Shown here one piece after another: positions 36,228-47,700 of a DNA stretch of 64,000 nt. Position numbers and translations under genes: made by a program. Where the stretch lies: the NCBI RefSeq assembly GCF_048771995.1, contig NC_133025.1, positions 3,162,001 to 3,226,000 on the forward strand. The letters run 5' to 3'. The notes below the pieces were generated by a model. That model did not search any database. It saw nothing but the letters and a program-made list of their open reading frames with translations, and was not told the DNA's origin. How positions within the stretch are numbered: the first letter of the stretch is position 1; each line of letters starts with the position of its first letter. The DNA is from Taeniopygia guttata (taxonomy: Eukaryota > Chordata > Aves > Passeriformes > Estrildidae).

Positions 36228-36267
36228 ATGCGGGCTGCGGGGCTGCTGCTGCCGCTGCTGCTGCTCG
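36228..36267 (+). CDS. First coding exon (signal-peptide leader) of an unidentified secreted or membrane protein
   Basis: The ATG at 36228 lies in a good initiation context (CACCATG, with A at -3). Thirteen codons follow, [13 protein letters not shown], plus one base of a Gly-type codon. A consensus splice donor G|GTGAGTG starts at 36268, so the intron is phase 1. One basic residue followed by a leucine-rich hydrophobic stretch is the start of a classical signal peptide. Leader-only first exons with phase 1 introns are common in genes for extracellular proteins, including the immunoglobulin superfamily, receptors and proteoglycans. The exon sits in a CpG island, as vertebrate first exons often do. 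The leader is too short and generic to name the gene, and no second exon is recognised in the remaining 27.7 kb, so a long first intron is likely. Without splicing the frame would close at about 36410. It could still be a chance Leu-rich frame in GC-rich DNA, but the donor, start context and island together argue for a real exon. Confidence 0.68.
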
Positions 36268-36999
36268 GTGAGTGCCGCCCTCCGCTCCCCGCGCCTTCCT
36301 CCCCGCTTCCAGCATCCCTCTCCTCCTCGCCGCGCTCCGCTTTCCCCGTTACTATCGGCGAGTTTTGGTGCAAAAGCAGCCGGGGGACTTCGGGCTTTAC
36401 GCGGCTTTAGCGCGGCTCTTCTCGGAAGCCGCATCCTGCCCAACTTGGGGCCGCAGTGCTGCTTCGTTCTGCGGAGGGACCAGCTCCAACATCCAGCTCT
36501 GCCCGCTCCCCAAACCCCCCAAGCCCCCCAAGCTCGGGGGTTTGGGCTTGTGGGAGAGCGCCGAGCTTCTCACTTCGCTTTTGGGGTCCCATCGAGCCGG
36601 GGGTGGGGGGCTTTGGGATGTTCTTGCTGTGGTCCAGGTGCTGCACCCGCGGAGCGTGAGCGGAGATGGCGCGGGAGAGGAGTGGGGAATGCTGCTGGAG
36701 ACAGCGGGTCCCTGCTGGAAGTTGATGGTGGGGATGGGAAAAGGTGAAACTGGAGGCTCCTGGGGAGGTTTGGCAGTGGAAGCGGTTCGGGGGTGCTGCG
36801 GTAGTGTTGGGGTCAGGGTGAGGTTTGATGGAGTGGGAGTTGTGGTTCTCAGGTGGGGTGTTTTGTTGGAGTGATAGCCATAAACCACATGGAAAAGTAG
36901 CAGGGAAAGGAAACGCGCTGCTGCTTTTCCAGAGTGAATAAAGGTAGGGAGGAGAGGTGCATTTTTTTCCTTGTAATCAGGGAAGGCGAGGGAGATGCG
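36268..36999 (+). other. Start of presumed intron 1, G-rich on the plus strand
   Basis: The CpG-rich part runs to about 36450. From about 36590 to 36870 the plus strand is distinctly G-rich (many GGGG runs), opposite to the C-rich DNA upstream of the exon. Long frames here, such as 36272-36874, are chance products of this composition. Confidence 0.6.
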
Positions 37000-37053
37000 A
37001 AAATAAAAAAATTATAAAATAAAATTAAATAAAATAAAATAATAAAATAAAAT
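37000..37053. repeat. (AAAAT)n microsatellite
   Basis: AAAAT/AAAT units with slight interruptions. Confidence 0.92.
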
Positions 37054-37146
37054 TCTTGCTACAACTCATGGCTCCCCGAAGAGCCTCTGCAGAGCTGAAA
37101 TGGGCTTTTATTCAAGGTAACAAAAGCTGGGGGATGCTCCGGAGGT

Positions 37147-38262
37147 AAAAGCACAAGTGCAGGCAGGGCCCTGGGGATTTAACTCTGGGGTGAATTCCCA
37201 GAGGTCTGGCTCAAATCTCTGCCTGCTCCTTGCTTTTTCCTGTTCCTCTTGGGACTCACGGGGTTTGGTGGGTGAGCAGGTGTAAATCCCCATCCCAACA
37301 CAGGCTTTAAAAGATATTTTCCTTCCCATTAAAATTCAGGAAGCCCTGAGCATCATTAACACTGGCATAAAGTAGGAGCTGTTCATGCAATTTTTCTTGT
37401 GCTGGCCAGAATTTAGCTGAGTTTAGCTGACTTTGCCTCCTCAGAAGGTTTTGTTCTGTTTTCCAAAATAAGGTGACAAACACACTGGGACTGGGACAAA
37501 ACGGGCTCATAGTTGGAGTGGAGACAGTGTGAGAACCTGTTTCTATAACACTCTGAAGTGATCCTATTACAGCTTTCTCAAAAATTAATTGATTAAATCC
37601 TTCACAACAGTGTTTTCTGCCATTCGTTGCTGCTCTTAAATTTTGAAATAAGCTCCTTAGAGATGCTGTTATGTTGCTCCCTGGCTATTGGAACCAGGAT
37701 TTTCTTCCTTAGGGGCCAAGATAGGCATCCCTATTTGCTGAGTGTTAGGGCTCAGAGTCCCAGCAGTGCTTAACTCCAAAACTGGAATCTGCTCTGGTCA
37801 TCCGAGCTCCTCAAAGCCTAAAATTCATCATTTTTTCCCCTTCCTCCTTAAATGGGAAGAAGTTTGGTTTGTAAGTGAAGCTGTAGTATTTTGGGTATCT
37901 TAGGAAATAATGATTGGGATGGAGCCTACATGATTTGCTGTGTTTAAATTGGATGTGCAATGAGAGTTAGGGATTTCAGAGCTGTTTTTTGGAAGGTGAC
38001 AATTTCTAGGTGTGGGGCAGGCAGAACCAGCCCACGGTTGCTGGAGTTTTTAAAAGCAGCTCTCTGAGGTACAGCAATTTCCTTAGAAATACTGACTTCC
38101 AGGCTTGTACATCCTAATCCCCTGATTTTGTAGGGATTCCTCTTTATATCCTTGCTTAAATCAGAAGAAAATCAGCTTTAGACAAGGCACAGCCACTGTG
38201 TACAAGAGATGCAGCAAACACAACATTAGGCAAAAAACATCTTTAAATTCCACCAGCCGGAG
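37147..38262. repeat. Local duplication, copy A
   Basis: Positions 37147-37690 match 39617-40172 almost base for base; by eye there are about 30 mismatches in about 545 aligned bases and one 12-bp gap. After a roughly 500-bp piece present only in copy A, the match resumes at 38190-38262 against 40177-40233 (shared 'tgtgtacaagagatgcagca'). Both copies are in the same orientation, about 2.47 kb apart. No known mobile-element family is recognised in it and no coding function is evident. Confidence 0.9.
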
Positions 38263-38654
38263 AGGGGCTCAGACTTACCCATTACAGTATCTTCATGGCA
38301 TATTTTATTTTATTTATTCTTTCTCCACATTGCATCTTGCATTCCCACTGGCGGTCTGATAGGAAAATTGCATCAGGAAGAGACAAAAAATACTTTTTAT
38401 TCTCAGGGGATTCAAAAGACCCGCAGCTCAAACCTGTCCTGGGGGCAAAAAAAAAAAAAAAGAGCAGGAAAGGTTTTTTACCAGAGATCAAGCACCGGGC
38501 TCAAAGCAAACCACAGACTGATGGGTTTGAAATCCTTGTTGCCAAAACACCGATTTTCATTCCCAAAGCTGAATTCCCAGGCTACCTTCCCAGTACTGAG
38601 AGTTCCCTGGTACTGGGAGTTCGTGTTTGCTGAAGAGCTGTCAGAGATGTGCAT
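38263..38654. other. Unique noncoding DNA
   Basis: No gene is recognised; an A-run of 15 lies at about 38447-38461. Confidence 0.45.
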
Positions 38655-38775
38655 TAAAAAAAAAACAAAAACAAAAACAAAACAAAAAACCCCCAAAAAA
38701 CCAAACAAAAACCAACAAAAACAAACAAACAAAAATAAAAACAAAAACCCATATAAACAAACAAACAAACAAACA
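38655..38775. repeat. A/C-rich (CAAA/CAAAAA)n low-complexity tract
   Basis: About 120 bp containing only A and C apart from a few T, ending in a clean (CAAA)n block near 38755-38775. Confidence 0.92.
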
Positions 38776-39616
38776 TTTTATCCATTGAATACTAATCCTG
38801 ACACGGGCAGGAGGAGGCAATTGGGGCCACATCTCCAGGAGGAGAAAAAATATGTTTAACCAGAGGGTTTTAGAATCAGCATCAAAGCAAAGAGGCTCTT
38901 CTGAGATATTCTGTCTCGGAGGAACTTTGATAAGACTTTTGCAACCTTTTTGCCATTTTAGCCGTGCAAAGCCTTCGATTCCCCGCACGGACGGAGTAAC
39001 ACTACCCCGGGGGCTGTTTGGGAGGCTTAATTAAAGGGTTGTTTGTAAATCACTTGAAGATTCCTGGGTGAAAGGAACTGGAACCGTGCAATATACTGAT
39101 TTAATTCCAGGGATTTGCTCTAAAGGCTTGCGAGGAGGGTGATCATTCATGCTGGTGGTGAAGGGAGAGCGGCTGGAAATATCTGCTCTCAGCATTTACA
39201 GGAAGGCTGGGGTAGCACTTTGGTTATTGCATTCCTAATAAACCATGTATTTTCTCTCCCCATCCGCACTTCTGAAAGGTCTAAACAGGGAGTTTAGTCT
39301 AAAAGGTCTAAACAGTTTCACCAGCATGAGTTCTGGGGTGTTTTTTTTGGGATTGGGGGAGGTCATTTACAGACAGTGAGGATCCCTCTGGCTGTGCTGC
39401 ACCCCCATGCTCCTGGGGGTTTTATCTGTGAGATAAATAAATTTATAATATTTATTTATATTATTATTTATTTATTAATATTACCTATATTTATTTATCC
39501 GTGAGAGCAGAGAGGAGCTGTTGGGGTTTAGGAACCCTAAATTTTGCCCCTTTATCTGTGATGCTGCTCTGGGTAGCCCATTTGCTGTGTTCCCAAGGAC
39601 CCAGCACATTGGTGGC
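38776..39616. other. Unique noncoding DNA with a (TTTA)n tract
   Basis: No gene is recognised. An imperfect ATTT/TTTA repeat occupies about 39431-39500. A 14-bp phrase AAAGGTCTAAACAG occurs twice, near 39278 and 39301. Confidence 0.5.
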
Positions 39617-40233
39617 AAAAGCACAAGTGGAGGCAGGGCCCTGGGGATTTAAATCTGGGGTGAATTCCCAGAGGTCTGGCTCAAATCTCTGCCTGCTCCT
39701 TGTTTTTTCCAGTTCCTCTTGGGACTCACGGGGTTTGGTGGGCGAGCAGGTGTAAACCCCCATCCGTCCCTGATGCCAACACGGGCTTTAAAAGAGATTT
39801 TCCTTCCCATTAAAATTCAGGAAGCCCTGAGCATCATTAACACTGGCATAAAGTAGGAGCTGTTCATGCAATTTTTCTTGTGCTGGCCAGAATTTAGCTG
39901 AGTTTAGCTGACTTTGCCTCCTCAGAAGGTTTTGTTCTGTTTTCCAAAATGAGGTGACAAACACACTGGGATTGGGGCAGAACAGGCTCGTAGTGGGAGT
40001 GGGGACAGTGTGAGGACCTGTTTCTATAACATTTTGAAGAGATCCTATTACATCTTTCTCAAAAATTAATTGATTAAATCCTTCACAACAGTGTTTTCTG
40101 CCATTCGTTGTTGCTCTTAAATTTTGAAATAAGCTCCTTAGTGATGCTTTTATGCTGCTCCCTGGCTATTAGAACAGTCAGTGTGTACAAGAGATGCAGC
40201 AAATTAGGCAGAAAACCCCTATAAATTCCACAC
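39617..40233. repeat. Local duplication, copy B
   Basis: Shorter partner of 37147-38262. It contains a 12-bp insertion (GTCCCTGATG-like, near 39766) and lacks the roughly 500 bp corresponding to 37691-38189. The duplication lies in the presumed first intron. Confidence 0.9.
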
Positions 40234-41682
40234 AGAGCCCCCTGAAGCCCTGTAGAGCTGGGGATGGGGTGAGTGGGGTTTTATCCTTACAGGGTGATGC
40301 TCCAAGGAGGTGAGACCCTGCTGTAACATCTGCCTGTGCTGCAGGGGCTCAGAGCCCAAGCTCAGGTGCCTTCAGCAGCTTCATCTCCAGGTGGAGCAGG
40401 CAGGATGATGCCTGTAGCAAACCCCCCTGTGGATGTGCAGGAATTCCTCCCTCCCCACCGCTGAGCTGATGGGAATGACACCTCCAAAGGTGCAGGTCAT
40501 GAGTCTGAGTGCGCACTGAGCTCCAGCGTTGTTCCCAGCCTGACAGCACTCCTGCAGGAGCAGGAACCACCCCCAGCTCTGCCTGGAGCAGAAGGAGAGG
40601 GTTGGAACCCTGCAGGAATCCGGGTTGGGTCCATTCCCCACGTGTGAAATCTCACCAGCCTCGCCAGAGCTCCTGCCAGCTTCCTGCTCCTCAGCCTGTT
40701 TACGTGCTCAGCTCCTTCCACAACTGGCCCATCTCCACCTAAGGATGTTATTTCTGAATTCTTGCAATGCCTGCCCTTTCCTTCACAGAGAGAACCTGAG
40801 CAAACTTTGCCTTTTTTTTTTTTAAATATATATGTTTTTTTCTCCTTTCCCACTCTCTAAGCAACGCACGCAGCCATCTGGCATTTCTTGTTCTCCAGCT
40901 ACCTGTGCTCAGTCCACTGCCACCCCCAGGGCTTTGTCAAATACTCCACGTTGCAGAGAGCAGCTCCTTTAGGCTTGGAATTGCCAAACAAATCCATGAA
41001 GTGTTTCACTTGCTGTTTGCACCCTGATTCTCCATTTGGGTCTTGCAGGTCCTTTGGGGATGTGCCACCATTTTCCCCAAAAACCTCTCTGTTGGCATTT
41101 GGGCTTAATAAAAAAAAATTTAAAAATCCTTATTATTTTTTCCCTGAACTGCCTGGTGGGGTGGTGTCCCACACCCCAGAGTGAGGGTGCTTCCTCCAGT
41201 GCTTTGTTGTTTGGGAGGTTTGGGGACAGTTTGTCTAAGCTTCATTGGGTTTAAGTGCTCTCATTATATACTTGTTTTTGTGCTAGGCTGAAGCCTTGCA
41301 GTGTTTTGCTCTGGGGAGCCTTTAGGAATACACAAATCCACTGCAAACAGGCAGGAGGGATGTGCTCTGCCCATATCACAGCTCCAGAGGTACTCAGCCA
41401 CTGGGGCTATCCAAAATGATGTTAATTTTTATGCTAAAAAGCCCTGTCTGGGAAGGCAGATAGAGCTGGGGAGAAAGAGATAATCTTCTTTGTTACCGTA
41501 CAAAAACCATATAAGATATTTTTTTTCAGCTGTAAACTGAAGAGATGAAATGCTGTTTAAAGAACTGGCTGTGGTGGAGTTCCTCTCTCTATTTTTCAAG
41601 TGTTTGGTGGCAAGACTGTGCAGTGAGTTTTCAGGGATGGGGTGATGCACTCAGCTGGGGCTGCTGTGGTACAAATAGCATC
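40234..41682. other. Unique noncoding DNA
   Basis: No gene is recognised. A T-run lies near 40811-40822. A pyrimidine tract plus CAG at 41519-41530 looks like a splice acceptor, but the phase 1 frame after it closes within ten bases or so. Confidence 0.5.
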
Positions 41683-41807
41683 GAGAAGTGTTCAAAAGTG
41701 TAGATGTGGTGCTTAGGGACGTGGTTTAGTGGGGGACCTGGCATGTTAGCTTAATGGATTTTATGTCCCTAGATGTCTTTTCCTACTAATGATTCCATAA
41801 TTCCATG
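41683..41807 (+). mobile_element. CR1 3' end, second subfamily type
   Basis: Landmarks: 'gagaagtgttcaaaagtgta', 'gatgtggtgcttagggac', 'gtggtttagtgggggacc', 'agatgtcttttcctac' and the terminal repeat 'gattccataattccatg'. The usual central 'ggttggacttgatgatc' part is shortened. Confidence 0.85.
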
Positions 41808-41950
41808 GGCAGGGACACATCCTACTATCCCAGGTTGCTCCAATCCCCATCCAACCTGGCCTTGGACACTTCCAGGGATCCAGGGGCAGCCACAGCTTCT
41901 CTGGGCAAGCTGTGCCAGAGCTTTCCCATCCTCACAGTGAAGCTGAGGTT
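41808..41950 (-). mobile_element. CR1 LINE fragment joined tail to tail with the preceding copy
   Basis: Plus-strand reading: 'gggcagggacacatcctac', 'caggttgctccaatcccc', 'atccaacctggccttggac' and 'agccacagcttctctgggc'. Its own 3' head (GGTTTGGGTTGGAAGGGACC) is missing at the junction. Confidence 0.9.
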
Positions 41951-44663
41951 CCTTCAAAGATGACTAAACCTGTTTCAAGTTACCTGCTGGCTTTGAGTTG
42001 CAAATGATGCTGGAAATAATGAGAATTGGTGGGAATCTTGGAAAATACCAATAGTAACTTTCACACCTTTGTGGGGTGCAGAGCTCTGTGGTGGCTTATT
42101 TAGGGTGACTTTTTGAGGGTTACATGCCCATATACACCTGATTTGAGCTGTTGTGTGTCTTAGAGCCAGCCTTTGGCACTGAATATTGCTGAAATCCATT
42201 GGGAACCAGAAAATGCCAGGATACCCTAAAGAGAAAAAAACCCTCTCTCCGTCAAGAGGTGAAATTGATGCTTTGAGAAGGTTGACCTACAGCAGAGACT
42301 AGAAGGAGCTAAAGAATAAATTAGGGGTATGAAAAGGATCTCCTCCATGGATCCACCTGGGGCAGCACCAGAGCCCAGCCAGGGCTGCACCCAAGATGAA
42401 CCAAAATGGCCCCAAAATGCACGAGCGCTCCCGGGGGCTCTCCCTGGGATCAGTTCTGCTCCATTGGCACCTTGGAGTTCATTGTCCCATTCCAGCTTTA
42501 GCCCAGGCAGTCCCATCCTGCTTGTTTTTCTCTCTCCAGCCCACGGTGTTTGTGCTCCTGGGCTGAGATTTGGATCATTTGTCCTTGGTGCCCAGCTGGA
42601 GCAGGAATTGTTTTGTCTCCCTGCTCTGTGCAGAGAGCTCACCATCCCATAATGTGAAGCTCAGACCCACACACTAAAGCAGCTCAGAATGTGAAAAATA
42701 TAAAAGCTAAACCTGAGGCATCATTTCCCCCCTGAAAGCCAAAACCTGAAGCATCAAAGCGAAGCTGCTCAAACGCCAAAGGCACCAACATCCTTCATTA
42801 CTCATCTGCCTGTTGGGTCCCAGGTCTTGCTGATGGAAATTTTCTCACTACCAGATGTGCCTTTTTAGCAAATCTGTGTATCCCTGCAGCTCTGCCTGTC
42901 TCAGGCACCTTTTCTGCCCCGTAAATAACGTGTGGCTCACGCCTCGCTTGGCCGCGGGCCAGGCGCTCTCAGCAGACACCAGTGACAAGTTTGGTGACAA
43001 AGCATTGCAAGGACACAAGGAGAATTCAAACAACTTATTAAAATCAGCTCAGTGTGGTGTCTCAGCACCCAGCAGAGAGCGGGAGGGGGAAGGAACGGGA
43101 GCAAACCTTTATTTTGGGCAATGGGAATTCCAGCGCTGCTGGAACATCTACTTCTGGATGTGCATCCAAAAGGAGCAGCAGAGGGAAGGGAACAGGCCAG
43201 GCTGAGATCTGGCTTTCAGCAAGGCTCCACTGGTCAATAACATCCAAGATTCTGTGTCTTGGGGCTGGGGGGCAGCAGGAAGGGGATGGGTTCCAGTTTG
43301 GACAAACTGGGATGACTGGACTTGAGGAGGAAGGGAAAATTGAGAGTCACAGTGTGACTCTTCTGCTTTTTCCTCGCACTGAGGGACACAAGGGAAGGGC
43401 ATGGAGGGTCAGATATTTAACTAAGGTGTTTAAGGTTGAAGCTGAGTTATCCTTGAATCCAGCTGTGTCTTCTGAAGGCAATTGAGAAGTGTCTTGGGAT
43501 GATTTGTCCACTAGAGATGCTTGTTTCCATAAATGCTCCCCAACATGGTCTGATGTTGCACCAAAAATATCCAGGACCTGCCCCTGGAAATACTTAAAAC
43601 ACTTACATTGTGTAACACTGTCTGTATGTGGTCAAAAATGTAAAAAAAAAATTGGTTTTGGGATTTGGATGAACTTCTTGCTGGTGGGTCAGGAGTGCAC
43701 CCTAAAGGCTGCAAAATGAACAGGCAAATAAAAAGAATATGGTCCTTGGTTTCAAAAACCGAATCTGTGCTTGTTGTCAGGTGCAGGACAGATCCTTAGA
43801 AATAGGCAGAGGTGGGGTCTGCGTTAAAAGCTCCTCCAAAATTGAAAAGGTAATTTTTTTCTTTCTGAGTTGGTTCCATTTTAAATGTTGCTTTGAGGTC
43901 TGGTTCATATCCTTATCATCCTGAATAAAAAATGGATTAATCCAGTGGCTTTTTCTCCATTTCACAGGCTCTGTGTGCAGGGAGCTTTGGTCTCAGGCCA
44001 CATGGCTGATGAGGGTGGTGAAAGGGGAAGGAAGGTCGTTTTGCAGTGGAAGAATAAGTCCTCAGTTATTAATGGCAAAGGCTGAAATTTTCTCTCTCAG
44101 CCTTAATCGATTTTGGCAAATTTAACTGGAGGAGGAGGTAGAAATTGGCTTAGAAGTTAAGCTCTAATACTTAAATATATATTAGATCTATTGTAGAGAA
44201 ATGAGGAGACAGCCTTGTTAAACCTTTTATTCTAAGTGGCTACTGCTGAATACAGGCAAAGAGAAAAATACCCAATTTCTAACTTGGACAAAGGGGACTT
44301 GAAAGGCTCTTCAGAAAGGCTTGGAGAAACTATTTTTGAGAAAGTGCTTCTTTGAAACCTAATAGCAAAGACCACTTTTTTTTTCCCCCTCCTCCCTGGA
44401 GTCTAAAGGCAGGAGGGCAAGATAAGACATTCCACCACGTAGGCAAATGGGGAAAAAAAAAAATAAAGAGAAAAGTTTAAATGATACTGCTGCAGGCTGT
44501 GGAAAGTGGAGAGCTCTCAGGGTGACTATTATGTGCTGCTTATCAAAACACTGTGAGCTCTGACTGTGAGAAAAAGCAGAGTAATTTAAGAGATGCTCTG
44601 TACCAGCATGGATCTGGTTAGCAGTGGTTATACTGGAACAACATCAAGTAACCAAGGTCCTCG

Positions 44664-44708
44664 AGATATATCTAATATCTATATCTAATCTATATGTATC
44701 TATATCCA
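44664..44708. repeat. ATATCT-type microsatellite
   Basis: Imperfect GATATATCTAATATCTATATCTAATC-like hexamer/tetramer array. Confidence 0.8.
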
Positions 44709-47700
44709 CATTAAATAAGCAATAAAGTTGTCCTCACTGGACATTTCTAATTTATCAAGCAACAGAAGAAATGTTTAAAGCACAGGTAAGGGGAGCAAGT
44801 TTTTTACCATGTACTGAGTCAGTTGATAAGGAGCAGCCTCAAAGCAGGTTGTGATTGCAGAACTCCAAATCAGTATTCTCATCACGCATTTTTTTTTTGC
44901 AGCCATCACTCTCTGCTGGCGACCAGGTTCGGTTTTGGAGCCTGAAGGAATAAAAATAACAAATAAACAAACAAGAATTTGTTCCTGTGGGTTTCTCTTG
45001 GCAAAGGGGAGAAAGTAGCAATGAGCAGTAAAAGCAGAAAACAGCCTCCTCCTGTTTTATTTTCTTTTTTGTTGGCTTTTTCCTTCTAACCCTGGTCTCA
45101 TTTTCAGATGGATCAGCAGCCTGATCTGGTTTGACAAATGCTAAGAAGTGTTTGTGCTCTGCACTGCCTCATTCAAATTTATACCAAATCACAGCATTGC
45201 CATAAACACCCCAAAATCCTCTGCAGCACAGAAAAGCTGTGAAACCTGTGCTGCAAATGGGAGAAACCAGCAATTCTGGGGCTGCCAGAAATCCTGATCT
45301 AACTGAGAGACAATCAGGACAAAATATTAAAAATGGGACAGGGCATTTTGTAAGCTGTGAAGCCAGAGAGTAAAATTCCCAGCCCTGAACACAAATTTCA
45401 AGTGTGCAGGAGTTAATCTCCTCATCACCTCCACTTTCCCAAGGCTCAGGGTCATTCTCATGCCAAAAAGCCAAGGAGATCTCTTGGACATAAAGAATAA
45501 ATTTTCCTGTCCTGTACAGTGTGTGGAATGCTACAGGAAAAGAAAGCTTAGAGATCAATGCAACACCCTATTATAGATAATTATTTTATTTCCTTAAAAT
45601 TTCCCCATCTGGCTAAAAAAAGCCATCAAGGCTCTCAGTCCATGTGATTTTGTGGGCTTCTAAGACAGTTCCTGCCCATGAATGGCACCAATAAATCCCC
45701 ATTAACCACATTCAACAGAAGAATGATCTTTTTTTCTCATTAAAGCTTCACAAAGGGTTCAAAACCTCAGTTTATGGCAGGGTGCTTTGATTTAAATTGA
45801 TGTGGCTTAAATTGTGAATTTTAATCATGACTTAAAATACAGAAGGAGAAAGTCATAATTCGAATGATTTGATTTTTATCATGTTTTTCATTTACAATTC
45901 ACAGCTGTATACCTTAAGCAGGGCAGATTCTCCTCATTGTAAAACTTGGAGGTTTACAACCCAATCTTGCCTTTCAACTGTGTTTTCTCAGCAGGCTGGC
46001 ACACTCTGAACATATTTGTTGAAGGACTTTTATAGCCTGAGACCTCTCTGTTTTGATCTCTAATTTATGCATCTCTGGAGTCATCCTTGGTAATGATGAA
46101 TAAAAACTAATTTAGGGTTTATTGGTGGAAATCACTCATTGCTTGTAGAGGAAATTTCTGTTAAACTGACAAATGCAAAAGAGCATTTACAATTCCTTTA
46201 AGATACATCAAATAACTGAGGACCTGGGTACCATATGCAATAAACTTTTCAACAAACTTTTCAGTTCAGTGCTAAGCAATTCAGTGAGCAAATCTCCAGC
46301 ATCGATCTGTGATGGAGTTAGTGACTGAAATGAATTGTTCTGCGTCCCTCGAGGGTTTCAAATAAACAGGAGTCATTCTCTTAAAATTCACTTTTACTGT
46401 TTAAAATGGGAGAGGAAACAATTTTATTTTTTAGCTGCCAATTTCCAGTTGTTTGCACAGCTTGGAATTAACTGTTGGTGGAGCAGCTGAATATGTTTCT
46501 CCTTGACTTGGAGAGGGAATTTCAACTTTTGACTGTCTAACTGACTGTCCCATGCTGAATGTCTGGAAACCCTGGACATCTGCCCATAGTGTAAGCAGAA
46601 AGCAATTAAAGAGAAGCAAAAATTAATGAGACTTCCTTTAATTGGCCGCCCTATTTTTGTCTCACATCCAAATCCAGCCCCACTTAGTGCTGGAAAAGCT
46701 GAGTTCCCCAAGTGCCATGGGTGTCCTGGTTGGGTATGGTCTCACTGCAATATATTTAATGTTCTTTTTGGTGCTAGATTAAAAAATCTGATCTCCCAAA
46801 AATTAGGAAGAGATTTGGCCTTGATGGATTGTGGCCCATTCCCCTCATCCAGCCTGTTCTGATACGTCCTCTTTGCTGATCCAACATGAGAGCATTTTCC
46901 CCAGCAAACTTGGCAAATAAAACTTTGCTGTTTAAAGCAACAGAAGAAAAAGAAGGAAAATAAAATAATCCTGAGGTGATTGTGATTGCCACTCCTGCCA
47001 TCACTGCTTTGCACAAAGCCATTCCAGTGAGAGGACGCATCTGCTTCTGCTGCAACACATCATTTTAGACTGATAAGGGTCTCTGATAAGCTGCATTTGA
47101 CCCAGCTCAAGGTGGAGGATGCACTAACAGACCCTGGGCAGGCTCCTGCAGCCCTCACTGTGCATTTCCTTAGTCCAAATCCCTCTCAGCCTCTTGGGAG
47201 GAGCAGCATCCCATGATGTCCGTGCTCCTGAGTTCTTCCATGGTGAGTGGTTATCAAAACCTGGCCTGAAATTCACCATCTCACCCCCAGACATTATTTT
47301 CTGGGGAGTTTTCCAGGCAGGAGAAGGTCAGTAGTGGAGGGGGTGGTGTTAGGGAATTCCTCATGAGGACAAGGATGGGTGATATCCCATTGCTGGCTGC
47401 CCAGTGAAGGACAAAACCTGTCACCCATCACCATCCACACTCCCCATTCCAGATTTCTCCAAATCACAGCTTCAGCTGCTGGGGGTGATTTAGGGCAGCC
47501 ACTTTGGGGAGGGTGGGGTGGGGAAAGCTTTTATTCTGGCAAAGGAAGTGGCTCAAGCAGGGTGGAGTGGTGGGAGGGTGGTGAAAAGTAGAAATGTGAG
47601 GCTGGGTTGGTGGCAGGAAAAACAGAGGATGTCATGATCACTGTGTGCATTCATGAATGCCCTTTACAGAGGGTTGGGGAAGGAAACACAGGAGTCCAAA

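Noticed and set aside
35153-36443. Two minus-strand frames of about 400 codons (Gly-Met/Gly-Trp and Gly-Asp/Gly-Met rich)
   Set aside because: The same array read on the other strand; no non-repeat domain and no splice or promoter evidence on that strand.
35173-36747. 524-codon plus-strand open frame rich in Ser-Pro and Pro-Ile
   Set aside because: It is a reading of the CCCCAT hexanucleotide array plus GC-rich promoter DNA; stop codons are simply absent from this composition, and the real leader ATG is in another frame.
37108-39763. Two similar minus-strand frames sharing a CSPTKPRESQEE-like stretch
   Set aside because: They are similar because the DNA is duplicated (copies A and B). The frames are short, start differently and have no known domain, so similarity alone is not evidence of a gene.
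42925-42975. Small CpG cluster as a possible internal promoter or exon
   Set aside because: About 50 bp only; no start context, splice sites or domain-like translation.
43955-44120. Possible second exon: pyrimidine tract plus CACAG acceptor at 43970 with an open phase 1 frame for about 150 bp
   Set aside because: No consensus donor was identified before the frame closes, and the translation has no extracellular-domain features such as cysteine spacing.
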